Shown: positions 1 through 7,708 of the stretch, piece by piece
Numbering within the stretch: the first letter of the stretch is position 1
Layout of the letters: each line of letters starts with the position of its first letter
Assembly (NCBI GenBank): GCA_000169995.1
Contig: AAZW01000042.1
Span: 1 to 43,042 of the forward strand
From: Vibrionales bacterium SWAT-3
GTDB lineage: Bacteria > Pseudomonadota > Gammaproteobacteria > Enterobacterales > Vibrionaceae
DNA: 43,042 nucleotides
Direction: 5' to 3'
Translations under genes and position numbers: made by a program
Notes under the pieces: model-generated
Databases searched by the model: none
Seen by the model: only the letters and a program-made list of their open reading frames with translations
Told to the model about the DNA's origin: nothing

Positions 1-712
1 AGTCGATGGTAAAGCCGCTGTAGTTCCAGCTAAAGATTGGAAAATCGACCCAGAAGCGGCGTATGTTCACTTCTGTCCGAATGAAACCATCGATGGCATT
101 GAGATCAGCGAGCTACCACAAACCGATAAGCCTATTGTTGCGGATATGTCATCTAACATCTTGTCTCGCAAGATCGATGTGTCTCAATATGGTGTTATCT
201 ATGCTGGTGCACAGAAGAACATTGGCCCAGCGGGTATCTGTATCGCTATCGTGCGTGATGATCTGCTAGATCTTGCAAACGACGTATTGCCAAGCATTCT
301 TAACTATAAAGTACTTGCTGAAAAAGACTCTATGTTCAACACGCCACCTACGTACGCTTGGTACTTGTCTGGTCTTGTTTTCAAATGGTTGAAAGCTCAA
401 GGTGGTGTTGAAGCGATGGAGCGTGTGAACCAAGAAAAAGCAGCACTACTGTACAACGCGATTGATGATTCTGATTTCTACAAGAACGAAGTGCACGCAG
501 CAAACCGTTCAAGAATGAACGTACCGTTCCAACTTGCGAAACCTGAGCTAGATGCGAAGTTCTTAGAATTGGCTGACGCTGCTGGTCTTAAGTCGCTGAA
601 AGGTCACCGAGCAGTCGGTGGCATGAGAGCATCGCTTTACAATGCGATGTCTCTAGAGGGTGTACAAGCGCTTGTAAGCTTCATGAAAGATTTCGAAGAG
701 AAGTACGCTTAA
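1..712 (+). CDS. serC: Phosphoserine aminotransferase, 5'-truncated by the window edge
   Basis: The frame is open from base 2 to the stop at 710-712, giving 236 codons, roughly the C-terminal two thirds of a protein usually near 360 residues. SerC is the PLP enzyme that transaminates 3-phosphohydroxypyruvate with glutamate to make phosphoserine (serine pathway), and it also serves pyridoxine synthesis. The segment AGAQKNIGPAG (Lys at fragment residue 72) is the characteristic PLP-lysine neighbourhood. The C-terminal stretch GHRAVGGMRASLYNAM is also typical of SerC. The ATG at 146 is internal and not a start. A strong terminator follows at 738-766. The assignment is secure; the true start lies outside the window. 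Confidence 0.95.
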   Translation, partial: VDGKAAVVPAKDWKIDPEAAYVHFCPNETIDGIEISELPQTDKPIVADMSSNILSRKIDVSQYGVIYAGAQKNIGPAGICIAIVRDDLLDLANDVLPSILNYKVLAEKDSMFNTPPTYAWYLSGLVFKWLKAQGGVEAMERVNQEKAALLYNAIDDSDFYKNEVHAANRSRMNVPFQLAKPELDAKFLELADAAGLKSLKGHRAVGGMRASLYNAMSLEGVQALVSFMKDFEEKYA

Positions 713-737
713 TCTGCCTAACTGAGATTAAATGATT

Positions 738-766
738 AAAAGAGGAGCTAACGGCTCCTCTTTTTC
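738..766 (+). terminator. Intrinsic terminator after serC
   Basis: Stem AGAGGAGC (741-748) pairs with GCTCCTCT (754-761) around a five-base loop and is followed by a T-rich run. It closes the serC transcript. The A-run on the left means it may also serve the minus-strand AraC-type gene. Confidence 0.85.
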
Positions 767-801
767 TTTTGAGTTCCTCAAACACTCTTATGTAACACTG
801 G

Positions 802-1614
802 CTATCTTCTTTTACTGTTCAAACGAAACTGCTGTGGCGTGACATCGAAAGTCGCTTTGAAGGCTTTAATGTAAGAGGAGTCGTTTTGATAACCCACTTG
901 ATCAGCAATGCTTTGTATTGAGTCATCTTCGTCTAGCAGAGACAATGAGTAAATTAGTCGTATTTGTTGGCGCCACAGCTGAAACGAAGTATTGAACTCT
1001 TTCGAGAATAATCGCGATAAGGTTCGCTCTGATGCACCTACTTTTTCGCCCCAAGCTTTGAGTGACAAATCTAAATTTGGCTGATCAGTGAGGGCTTCAA
1101 ATATCAATTTCAAACGCCTGTCTTGTGGCAATAACAACTGAAATGTCTGTACGTTGTCTTTCATTATTTGGTCGTGTAATACGGACAGTAGGCGAGACAC
1201 TTCTTCATCGCTCACCAATCCCTCACACTGCCTGCGAATCTCTTGTAATAGCTCGTTTAAAAAGGGAGTCAGTGTAATGGTTCGAACCTCTGGCTCATAC
1301 TTCGTTCCAAAGGCTGGGTTAAGGTAAATACCAACAAACGTGGTATGGCTCAACGCGATAGATTCATGTGAAATACCGGCAGGTACAAACAAAGCTGATG
1401 TGTGTGGCACAAGGTGTTGATAGTGTTCTGTTTGAGTTTGTAGCAAACCTTTGAGTGGAAAGATCACTTGATGCCATGTGTGTTGGTGCATCGCATCGAT
1501 GTAACCTTTCGGCATGTCGATAGTCTTGACGAGCGCGGGTGAATTTGGATTGGCGGCCATCATCTTGTTGGAGGTGACAACTCCAGTACGAGAATCGATT
1601 TGGCGGGTTAGCAT
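802..1614 (-). CDS. AraC-family transcriptional regulator (cupin sensor plus HTH)
   Basis: A 270-residue protein. The N-terminal half looks like a cupin sensor domain, with a His-rich strand MHQHTWHQVIFPLKG at about 42-56. The C-terminal ~100 residues hold two helix-turn-helix units: LKAWGEKVGASERTLSRLF and later IADQVGYQNDSSYIKAF with the family-typical ending TPQQFR. Such proteins are cytoplasmic DNA-binding regulators responding to a small molecule; the ligand cannot be read from sequence. The ATG at 1614 has an AAGGACA ribosome site upstream. The neighbouring small gene at 1702 is divergent, 87 bp away, and could be a target or unrelated. Confidence 0.88.
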   Translation of the reverse strand: MLTRQIDSRTGVVTSNKMMAANPNSPALVKTIDMPKGYIDAMHQHTWHQVIFPLKGLLQTQTEHYQHLVPHTSALFVPAGISHESIALSHTTFVGIYLNPAFGTKYEPEVRTITLTPFLNELLQEIRRQCEGLVSDEEVSRLLSVLHDQIMKDNVQTFQLLLPQDRRLKLIFEALTDQPNLDLSLKAWGEKVGASERTLSRLFSKEFNTSFQLWRQQIRLIYSLSLLDEDDSIQSIADQVGYQNDSSYIKAFKATFDVTPQQFRLNSKRR

Positions 1615-1701
1615 GGTTAAGTGTCCTTATATCCCTATTCTGACGCGGCGACCCTAGGCTATCATGCTCGGCAAATAGAATGAAGCCGAGAGGATATGCA
1701 C

Positions 1702-1944
1702 ATGCGCTTTCAAGTAGAGATATCCAAACAAAACCAGCTTTTGTTTAAAGTTGATATTGAGAATATCGACCGTAGCAAGTGTGAAACATCACTTGATACC
1801 GTATTAGCTAAGTTTCCAATCGAAGAGGGCTATAAGCGTCATGTGTTGGTTTCTGATAGTGAGACTCGCTACCTCAAAAGCACCGATCAAAGTATTGAAG
1901 TGTTGGCGGCGATTCCGATATTTAGATCATTAGGCGAGCGTTAG
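1702..1944 (+). CDS. Small hypothetical protein (80 aa)
   Basis: I do not recognise this family. The protein is soluble-looking, mixed charged and hydrophobic, without signal peptide or membrane segment. ATGs exist at 1696 and 1702; the ribosome site GAGAGGA (1688-1694) is spaced 7 nt from 1702 but overlaps the spacing for 1696, so 1702 is preferred. It is transcribed divergently from the AraC-type regulator and lies 66 bp before the broken MOSC gene. Good ribosome site and clean frame favour a real gene. Confidence 0.6.
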   Translation: MRFQVEISKQNQLLFKVDIENIDRSKCETSLDTVLAKFPIEEGYKRHVLVSDSETRYLKSTDQSIEVLAAIPIFRSLGER

Positions 1945-2010
1945 TGCTGCCCATAAAAGGTAAAATTCTCGCAAGAAATAACAATAAGATTTAGACAAGA
2001 AGGGAGAGAT

Positions 2011-2702
2011 ATGAAGAAGTTAGGCGTGGTTAACAATGTATTGGCAGGCAAAACGGTCGCTTTCGCACATGGTGCAAAAAGTGCCATCAACAAACAAGTT
2101 TTGTTGGAGCGTCAACACGCAACGGAACTGGGTTTTACCAATGATGAACAAGGTGATCCGCGTTTCCATGGCGGCATTCAGAAAGCCCTTCATATCTACC
2201 CAAGTGAACACTATCAAGTTTGGCAGCAGGAGCTGGGCGACAAAGGTGTTTTTCAATCAGCTGGCGCTTTTGGAGAGAACATCAGCTCAAGTGGCGTAAC
2301 CGAACAATCGGAGGCTTAAAAGATAAAATCCGTATTGGCTCTACTTTGCTGGAGGTATCGCAAGGGCGCATGCCTTGTTGGAAGCTCAATGTGCGTTTTG
2401 ACCAACACGATATGGCGCAAAGACTGCAAGACACACTCAGAACCGGTTGGTACTTCCGAGTGTTAGAAGAGGGCGAGATAGGTGCCGGTGATGAGATTAT
2501 ACTGTGCGAGCGTCCTTATCCTGACTGGTCACTTGCTCGTATCATGGGTGCCGTTTTTACCGGTAGCTTAGATAAAGACTTATTAAGCCAAATGACGGAA
2601 TTGCCATTGGTTGATTCTTGGGGAGCGCTTGTTGCTCGTCGCCTCGAAACGGGTAAAGTCGAAGATTGGGAAATGCGCTTGGTTGGACCGACAGCGGTAT
2701 AA
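2011..2702 (+). pseudogene. MOSC-domain protein (YiiM-like), frameshifted
   Basis: Two overlapping frames together give one YiiM-like MOSC protein. The first (2011-2319) carries the N-terminal MOSC half, including RFHGGIQKALHIYPSEHY and AFGENISSSGVTEQS, then stops. The second resumes with GLKDKIRIGSTLLEVSQG and the Cys segment MPCWKLN, followed by a C-terminal 3-alpha-like part ending at 2702. Adding one base near 2311-2314 makes 693 nt, a clean 230-residue ORF close to the E. coli YiiM length (~224). MOSC proteins are linked to molybdenum-cofactor sulfur transfer and, for YiiM, detoxification of N-hydroxylated compounds. The ribosome site AGGGAGAG precedes ATG 2011. This could be a true 1-nt deletion or an assembly error; no slippery heptamer was seen. 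Confidence 0.85.
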
Positions 2703-2748
2703 ATTAATCGTTTGTCTCGTCCTAAAATACGTTGACAGTTAGATAGAG

Positions 2749-2780
2749 AAAGCCCGCTATTTAGATATCGCGGGCTTTTT
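2749..2780. terminator. Bidirectional terminator between MOSC gene and exonuclease gene
   Basis: Stem AAAGCCCGC (2749-2757) pairs with GCGGGCTTT (2770-2778), followed by T's on the plus strand. It sits between two convergent genes. Confidence 0.8.
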
Positions 2781-2806
2781 GCTGGTGATGAGCGTTGTAA
2801 GTGCCG

Positions 2807-3523
2807 TTACAACCAGAAACTCTTCAGCGGCATATCAGGCGCAAAGTGATGAGCAACCTGTGCTTGAAGCAACTCTGCGGTTGCAATTGCATCCGTAAGC
2901 GCATGATGTGGCGTGTAGTCGGGTAGGTGGTATCGACGACGGCTTTGCCCTAGTCGAACCGAACCTGGCTTCTTACCTTTTAATTTATTCCATAAGCCGC
3001 CAGCCAGTTTGTTCTGGATCTGAGACTCAATCTCTAACGTGTCCAGCACCGGAAATTCGATGCCTTCATTCAATCGCACTTTCAATGCGTTGTTTAAGAA
3101 ATCTCGCTCAATACGGCGGTAGTGAACAACGGGAATATGGCCAGCCATCGCTTGCAATACTTCATCTAACACTTCATCAAGATCTGGCGCATCGATGATG
3201 TCATTGTGGGTAATACCGTGGATTACCACCGACTCTTCCTCTAGCTTCTGCCTCGGACGCAGTGTCCAGTGCCTTGCTTGTCGAAGGTAGATTCGGTTAA
3301 GAGTAAATGGCACCAAACCTATGGTGATGATCCCATCTTTCGAAGGATTCAAACCGGTTGTTTCGAAATCCAAAGCTAAGAACATCACCTCTGAAAGCGG
3401 TGTGTCAGGCGCAGGAAGAGGCTGGCTATAGAACTGCTTTAAGCGTTCATCCTGGGCACGTTCAAGCTTTTGGGCAAACTTAAATGGCCAATCGACCGCA
3501 GGTGATCTGAATAGTTTGTTCAT
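2807..3523 (-). CDS. 3'-5' exonuclease, DNA polymerase III epsilon-like (DEDD family)
   Basis: A 238-residue protein with an exonuclease domain from about residue 47. Exo I motif is LALDFETTGLNPSKDGIITIG, trimmed here to its core DFETTG (catalytic Asp and Glu). The late HHALTDAIATAELL segment is the Exo III motif with catalytic His and Asp, marking the DEDDh subgroup. The ~45-residue N-terminal extension is typical of the stand-alone PolC-like proteins. It starts 5 nt after the stop of the CNBD/CBS gene, so the two are almost certainly cotranscribed. This pair is commonly neighbours in gammaproteobacteria. Substrate in the cell is not established by sequence. Confidence 0.88.
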   Translation of the reverse strand: MNKLFRSPAVDWPFKFAQKLERAQDERLKQFYSQPLPAPDTPLSEVMFLALDFETTGLNPSKDGIITIGLVPFTLNRIYLRQARHWTLRPRQKLEEESVVIHGITHNDIIDAPDLDEVLDEVLQAMAGHIPVVHYRRIERDFLNNALKVRLNEGIEFPVLDTLEIESQIQNKLAGGLWNKLKGKKPGSVRLGQSRRRYHLPDYTPHHALTDAIATAELLQAQVAHHFAPDMPLKSFWL

Positions 3524-3528
3524 AGGGC

Positions 3529-5418
3529 CTACTTAAACTTGTTACTGGCTTGGTAACGGAACTTAAGGAAGTTTTGCGCGTTACTTAAGATTTGGAATGC
3601 ATCCTTCAGGTTACGACGTTCAAAATCAGACAGGTTCTCAGGCTCAATGTTGTTATCCGGCTCGACATTATTATCAACATCGTGCGCTTGGTGGCGAATA
3701 CGCACCAGAGAGATAAATTCCATCGCATCTTTAAGATCTTGTGCTATACCTTTTGGCAGAATACCTGCGTCGATAATGTCATCTAAGCGCTCAAATGAGT
3801 TTTTAGAGCGAGAGCCCACCGCAAGAGAGTGAACTCGAATCAAATCGGCGAGAGGAGCCGTACCACGTCGTTTGAGGTTGATGGAGTTGTTATGACGACC
3901 ATCTTTCTCCATTACGAAGTCTTTAAAGAAACCAAGTGGCGGAGTACGGTTGAGCGCATTACGTGCCAGACATGCTAGGAAGCGGTTGTTCTTACGTGCA
4001 CGTCTTACGATAAAGCTGTTTAGTTGCTCTGCCCATTTCAGGCGGCCATAAACACCATCTAGGTCGAAGAAGATCGATGCGTTCAATAGCGCTTTCGGGT
4101 TTGGATCATCAATCCAGTCGGCGAAGCACTCTTCCCATTCTCTGCGTGTCATGCGCCAAGTTGGGTTAGTCGCCATGATGTCACCCGTACAATACACGTA
4201 ACCACATTGGTCTAAGCCGTCACAAATGAATTTTGAGAGCGCTTCAAAGTACTTACCGTGTTTTGCTTCGTCATAGGTGTCATCAAGAATGATGGCATTA
4301 TCTTGGTCTGTCACCAGCAGCTGTTCATCACGCCCCATAGAGCCTAATGCTAGGAAACAATATGGAATTGGAGATTTGCCTAACTGCTCTTCGGCGAGTT
4401 CGATAATACGCTGCTTAAAGCTACGACCAATTACCGACATTGCGGTGCCGACCATGTGAGCGTTGGCATCTTCGTTAACGAGACGGACAAAGCTGTCTTT
4501 CACTTGCTCAGAGAGCACTTTGAGATCTTCAATACTTTGTTGCTGGAAGATACTACTTACTAATAGCAGCGAGTTTTGAGATTCGTAACGGACGATGTCG
4601 GTCGCTTCGATAATACCGATTGGCTTCTTATCTTTCAGGACAGGTAAGTGGTGCACGTTGTAACGAAGCATGGTCATCATGGCTTCGTATACATAGGCAT
4701 TGTGGTCAAGAGAGATAACCTCAGGTGTCATCACGCTAGAGACTTCATCGGATGGATCGAGACCTTCTGCGAGTACGCGAGTACACAAATCTCGGTCGGT
4801 AATAATACCGATAACGGGCGTCGAATCATCTTCATCATCTTCAACGATGTCTGGGTCGATGATCAGCAAGGAAGAGACATTCTCTTCCGCCATCATGGTA
4901 GCGGCTTGTTGAATGGTGCGCGTTTTTTCGATCATCGGCGCCTCACTGGTCAGCAGCGTTTTCACTTTAGATGTCGTGAGGTCGTTGGCATCGTTATTAC
5001 TTGAGTTTGCCTGACGTAAGCGCGCGTTATCTTCAACTTCTACGAAATCAGCAAAAGAGTCGTAGTTATCGTAGAGTTCTTGGAAAATAGGCTCCGGAAT
5101 GCAGTAGAGCAGGGTATCTTCGGTCGCTTTTACTGGGAATCGCACCTTGTTGTTGGTAAGCAGGCCCATTTGACCAAACAGGTGGCCTTCATCAAGGCGG
5201 TTATACAGTTCGCCTTTACGACGATAGACTTCAACTTCGCCGCTTCGAACCATATACAGATCATGAATTTGATCACCAAAGTGAATGATAGGTGTGTCTT
5301 GGCGGTAATAAGAAATTTCCACGCTACTGGTCACTTTCGTCAACATCTCCTCAGGGAGTTCATTGAAAGGGGGGTATTGTGCCAGAAAGTTTTGAATCTC
5401 TAATAACTCAGCATCCAT
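3529..5418 (-). CDS. CNBD-CBS-CBS-nucleotidyltransferase (DUF294) signalling protein
   Basis: About 629 residues from the preferred ATG at 5418; an in-frame ATG at 5427 would add three residues. Order of domains: cyclic-nucleotide-binding-type domain (about 15-125, with HLFGQMGLL), two CBS repeats (about 165-290, with GIITDRDLCTRV and GIIEATDIVRY), a nucleotidyltransferase-like domain (LALGSMGRDEQLL plus TDQDNAI, the GSxGRxEQ and DxD signatures, about 355-380), and a C-terminal DUF294_C substrate-binding domain. No membrane segment is present, so it should be cytosolic. The partner exonuclease gene follows 5 nt downstream. The architecture suggests sensing of adenylate-type ligands linked to a nucleotidyl transfer; the reaction is unknown. 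In other bacteria this pair often sits near acetate or solute symporters; none is present here. Confidence 0.88.
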   Translation of the reverse strand: MDAELLEIQNFLAQYPPFNELPEEMLTKVTSSVEISYYRQDTPIIHFGDQIHDLYMVRSGEVEVYRRKGELYNRLDEGHLFGQMGLLTNNKVRFPVKATEDTLLYCIPEPIFQELYDNYDSFADFVEVEDNARLRQANSSNNDANDLTTSKVKTLLTSEAPMIEKTRTIQQAATMMAEENVSSLLIIDPDIVEDDEDDSTPVIGIITDRDLCTRVLAEGLDPSDEVSSVMTPEVISLDHNAYVYEAMMTMLRYNVHHLPVLKDKKPIGIIEATDIVRYESQNSLLLVSSIFQQQSIEDLKVLSEQVKDSFVRLVNEDANAHMVGTAMSVIGRSFKQRIIELAEEQLGKSPIPYCFLALGSMGRDEQLLVTDQDNAIILDDTYDEAKHGKYFEALSKFICDGLDQCGYVYCTGDIMATNPTWRMTRREWEECFADWIDDPNPKALLNASIFFDLDGVYGRLKWAEQLNSFIVRRARKNNRFLACLARNALNRTPPLGFFKDFVMEKDGRHNNSINLKRRGTAPLADLIRVHSLAVGSRSKNSFERLDDIIDAGILPKGIAQDLKDAMEFISLVRIRHQAHDVDNNVEPDNNIEPENLSDFERRNLKDAFQILSNAQNFLKFRYQASNKFK

Positions 5419-5568
5419 AGTAATCATCCATTGGTTTGTATGATTTCATGGTACAACATTTGATAATAATTTGCCGTCACAAATCAATCTGTGAGCTAAA
5501 ACCTTTTTAAAGTCTTAGGGATAGACTAACCTTTCAAATAATGGAGTGACAGTTTAAGGATGATGGGA

Positions 5569-6213
5569 ATGTCGAAGTGGAAGCTTAGTTTTGTATCTGC
5601 AGTTTTTATGTTTTCTCCAAGTTTGTGGGCAGAAACTCACAGTGTGGATATTCTTGATTACGACCACGTTTATGCAACGGCGCATTCAGGCAGTTTAAAC
5701 GAAGATGCTGGGGGCAATAATAATGCATCGGCGTTTGGATTGGGTGTTAGCTACACCATGACCGATGATTGGTTACTGCTTGGTGATTATACCGCACGTT
5801 TCATCCACCCTGACGAGAGTACGACTCGAATTGATACGCTAATGGCTGGTGCGGGTTATCGTTATAGCATCAAGAAAGACTTGGATATTGTCGCTTCTTA
5901 TGTGCTTGGTGTGACTAAAGGGGAAGTTGAGCTGAATGGCACCAACGAGACCTTAGAGTCGGACACTGAATTTGTCCAAGGTGTTAAAGCCGAGCTTAAC
6001 TATGGCTTTGCTAAACGCTGGATTGCGAACGGTAGCGTGCAGCTTAACCGCAGCGATTTATTCGATGAAGAGATTTACCACCTAGGTTTACGTTACTTAG
6101 TGACCAACAAGTTTGCGATTGGTGGCTCATACCAACATAGAGATGGTGAGGGGAGCACAGGCGTAAGTGAGAGGACGAATGAGTTAGGTGTCGAGTTCTT
6201 CCTAGAGTACTAA
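5569..6213 (+). CDS. Small outer membrane beta-barrel protein
   Basis: About 214 residues with a signal peptide: MSKWKLSFVSAVFMFS followed by a likely cleavage site after SLWA. The mature part alternates polar and hydrophobic residues with repeated strands such as FGLGVSYTMTDDWLLLGDY and ends in the aromatic residue Tyr, as expected for insertion by the BAM complex. It resembles 8-stranded porin-like or Ail/OmpX-type barrels. ATGs occur at 5560, 5563 and 5569; the AAGGA site at 5556-5560 is best spaced for 5569. It is divergent from the CNBD/CBS gene and convergent with aspC. No transport or adhesion role can be assigned. Confidence 0.78.
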   Translation: MSKWKLSFVSAVFMFSPSLWAETHSVDILDYDHVYATAHSGSLNEDAGGNNNASAFGLGVSYTMTDDWLLLGDYTARFIHPDESTTRIDTLMAGAGYRYSIKKDLDIVASYVLGVTKGEVELNGTNETLESDTEFVQGVKAELNYGFAKRWIANGSVQLNRSDLFDEEIYHLGLRYLVTNKFAIGGSYQHRDGEGSTGVSERTNELGVEFFLEY

Positions 6214-6245
6214 TTGAATTAAATCTAACACATTATGATAGTTAC

Positions 6246-6273
6246 AAAAAAGCCAGCTTAATCGCTGGCTTTT
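6246..6273. terminator. Bidirectional terminator between barrel gene and aspC
   Basis: AGCCAGC (6251-6257) pairs with GCTGGCT (6264-6270), flanked by A's on the left and T's on the right, so it can act in both directions between the convergent genes. Confidence 0.8.
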
Positions 6274-6315
6274 GCATATCTATCTGTCTGTAAGAGCAGA
6301 CTGGGTATTTTACGA

Positions 6316-7506
6316 TTAAAGAACCGCAGCGATACCTTTACATAAAGGGCCCATGTTTGACTTAGTCATGCCCGCTACGCTGATACGGCCAGAGCCAACA
6401 ATGTAGATTGCGAATTCGTCTTTTAGGCGGTTTACTTGCTCTTTGCTCAAACCAGAGAAAGAGAACATGCCGTTTTGGCGCTCGATGAACGTGAAGTCTG
6501 CATCAACACCTTCTGATTTCAGTGTTGCAACGAACAGTTCGCGCATCTCTTGAATACGGTCACGCATCTCAGCGACTTCCGCTTCCCATTCAGCACGTAG
6601 ACCAGCATCGCCAAGGATGTGAGTTACGACAGCACTACCGTGCGCTGGTGGGTTAGAGTAGATAGAGCGGATGATGCTCTTAACTTGAGAGAATGCTGTT
6701 GTTGCTACGTCTGCAGACTCAGCAACCAAAGTGAATGCACCAACACGCTCATTGTACAGACCGAAGTTTTTAGAGAACGAGCTCGCGACTAGAATCTCTT
6801 TGTTGTATTTAGCGAAAGTGCGAAGGCCAGCAGCATCTTCTTCAACGCCCTTTGCAAAACCTTGGTAAGCAAAGTCGAATAGTGGAAGAAGCTTCTTCTC
6901 AGCAACGAGTTTAGCCAGTACTTCCCACTCTTCAGCTGTTGGGTCAATACCTGTTGGGTTGTGACAGCAGCCGTGAAGAAGAACGATATCACCTTCAGAT
7001 GCTTTCTCTAGGTCAGCAACCATACCAGCGAAGTCTTTGTCTTTTGTTTCAGCGTTGTAGTAGCTGTACCGAGCTGTTTCGATACCCGCAGCAGCGAATA
7101 CGCCGTTGTGGTTAGCCCAAGTCGGGTTGCTGATCCAGATCTTCACATCGCCAAGTTGGCGCTTAATGAATTCACCTGCAACTCGTAGAGCACCAGTACC
7201 ACCCGGAGCTTGTGCTGTTTTAGCGCGTTGAGAATTTACGATTTCTGCATCTGAACCGAAAAGCAGCTTCTGTACCGCTAGGCCGTATTCAGCTGTACCT
7301 TCAATCGTTAGGTAAGATTTGGTTTTTTCGTTTTCAAGAAGTGCAGCTTCTGCTTTCTTTACTGTTTTAAGTACTGGCGTTTGACCATCTTCATTTTTGT
7401 AGATGCCAACACCAAGGTTGATTTTCTCTGCACGAGAGTCGTTTTTAAACTCTTCAGTAAGGCCGAGGATAGGGTCGGCAGGCGCAGCTAACACTTTTTC
7501 AAACAT
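6316..7506 (-). CDS. aspC: Aromatic/aspartate aminotransferase, class I
   Basis: 396 residues from the preferred start at 7506 (MFEKVLAAPADPILGL), the same length and opening as E. coli AspC; upstream in-frame ATGs at 7515 and 7524 would add unrelated residues. This PLP enzyme interconverts aspartate and oxaloacetate, with possible activity on aromatic amino acids. Visible signatures: GCCHNPTGIDPT, and SSFSKNFGLYNERVG with the Schiff-base Lys in SKNFG. The C-terminus has the substrate-binding SGRISVAG segment. It is single and convergent with the barrel gene. AspC and TyrB are close paralogues, so the aromatic role cannot be excluded. Confidence 0.93.
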   Translation of the reverse strand: MFEKVLAAPADPILGLTEEFKNDSRAEKINLGVGIYKNEDGQTPVLKTVKKAEAALLENEKTKSYLTIEGTAEYGLAVQKLLFGSDAEIVNSQRAKTAQAPGGTGALRVAGEFIKRQLGDVKIWISNPTWANHNGVFAAAGIETARYSYYNAETKDKDFAGMVADLEKASEGDIVLLHGCCHNPTGIDPTAEEWEVLAKLVAEKKLLPLFDFAYQGFAKGVEEDAAGLRTFAKYNKEILVASSFSKNFGLYNERVGAFTLVAESADVATTAFSQVKSIIRSIYSNPPAHGSAVVTHILGDAGLRAEWEAEVAEMRDRIQEMRELFVATLKSEGVDADFTFIERQNGMFSFSGLSKEQVNRLKDEFAIYIVGSGRISVAGMTKSNMGPLCKGIAAVL

Positions 7507-7654
7507 AATCTTCATCCATGTCAATTGAGAGGGGATAGTATCTATGGGTAGTTATACCTGTATGGAATTTTTAAGACAATACGAAGTGAACAGAAAGACC
7601 AAAAAAAATCCATTTCAATCAGATTTATTGACTAAAGAGGGTATTTGATAACAA

Positions 7655-7684
7655 AACACCCTACGGATTAACCTATAGGGTGCA
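7655..7684 (-). terminator. Probable terminator after the HD-GYP gene
   Basis: CACCCTA (7657-7663) pairs with TAGGGTG (7676-7682). Read on the minus strand it is followed by TTTTGTT, placing a short intrinsic terminator about 25 nt after the HD-GYP stop. Confidence 0.6.
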
Positions 7685-7708
7685 AGAAGTTAGTGGTTTT
7701 TGAAAAGA

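Noticed and set aside
2306..2330. Programmed frameshift in the MOSC gene
   Set aside because: No slippery heptamer precedes the stop; a simple base loss or assembly error explains it better.
3592..5403. Several ORFs on the plus strand opposite the CNBD/CBS gene
   Set aside because: They are antisense shadows of a conserved protein, lacking ribosome sites and recognisable domains.
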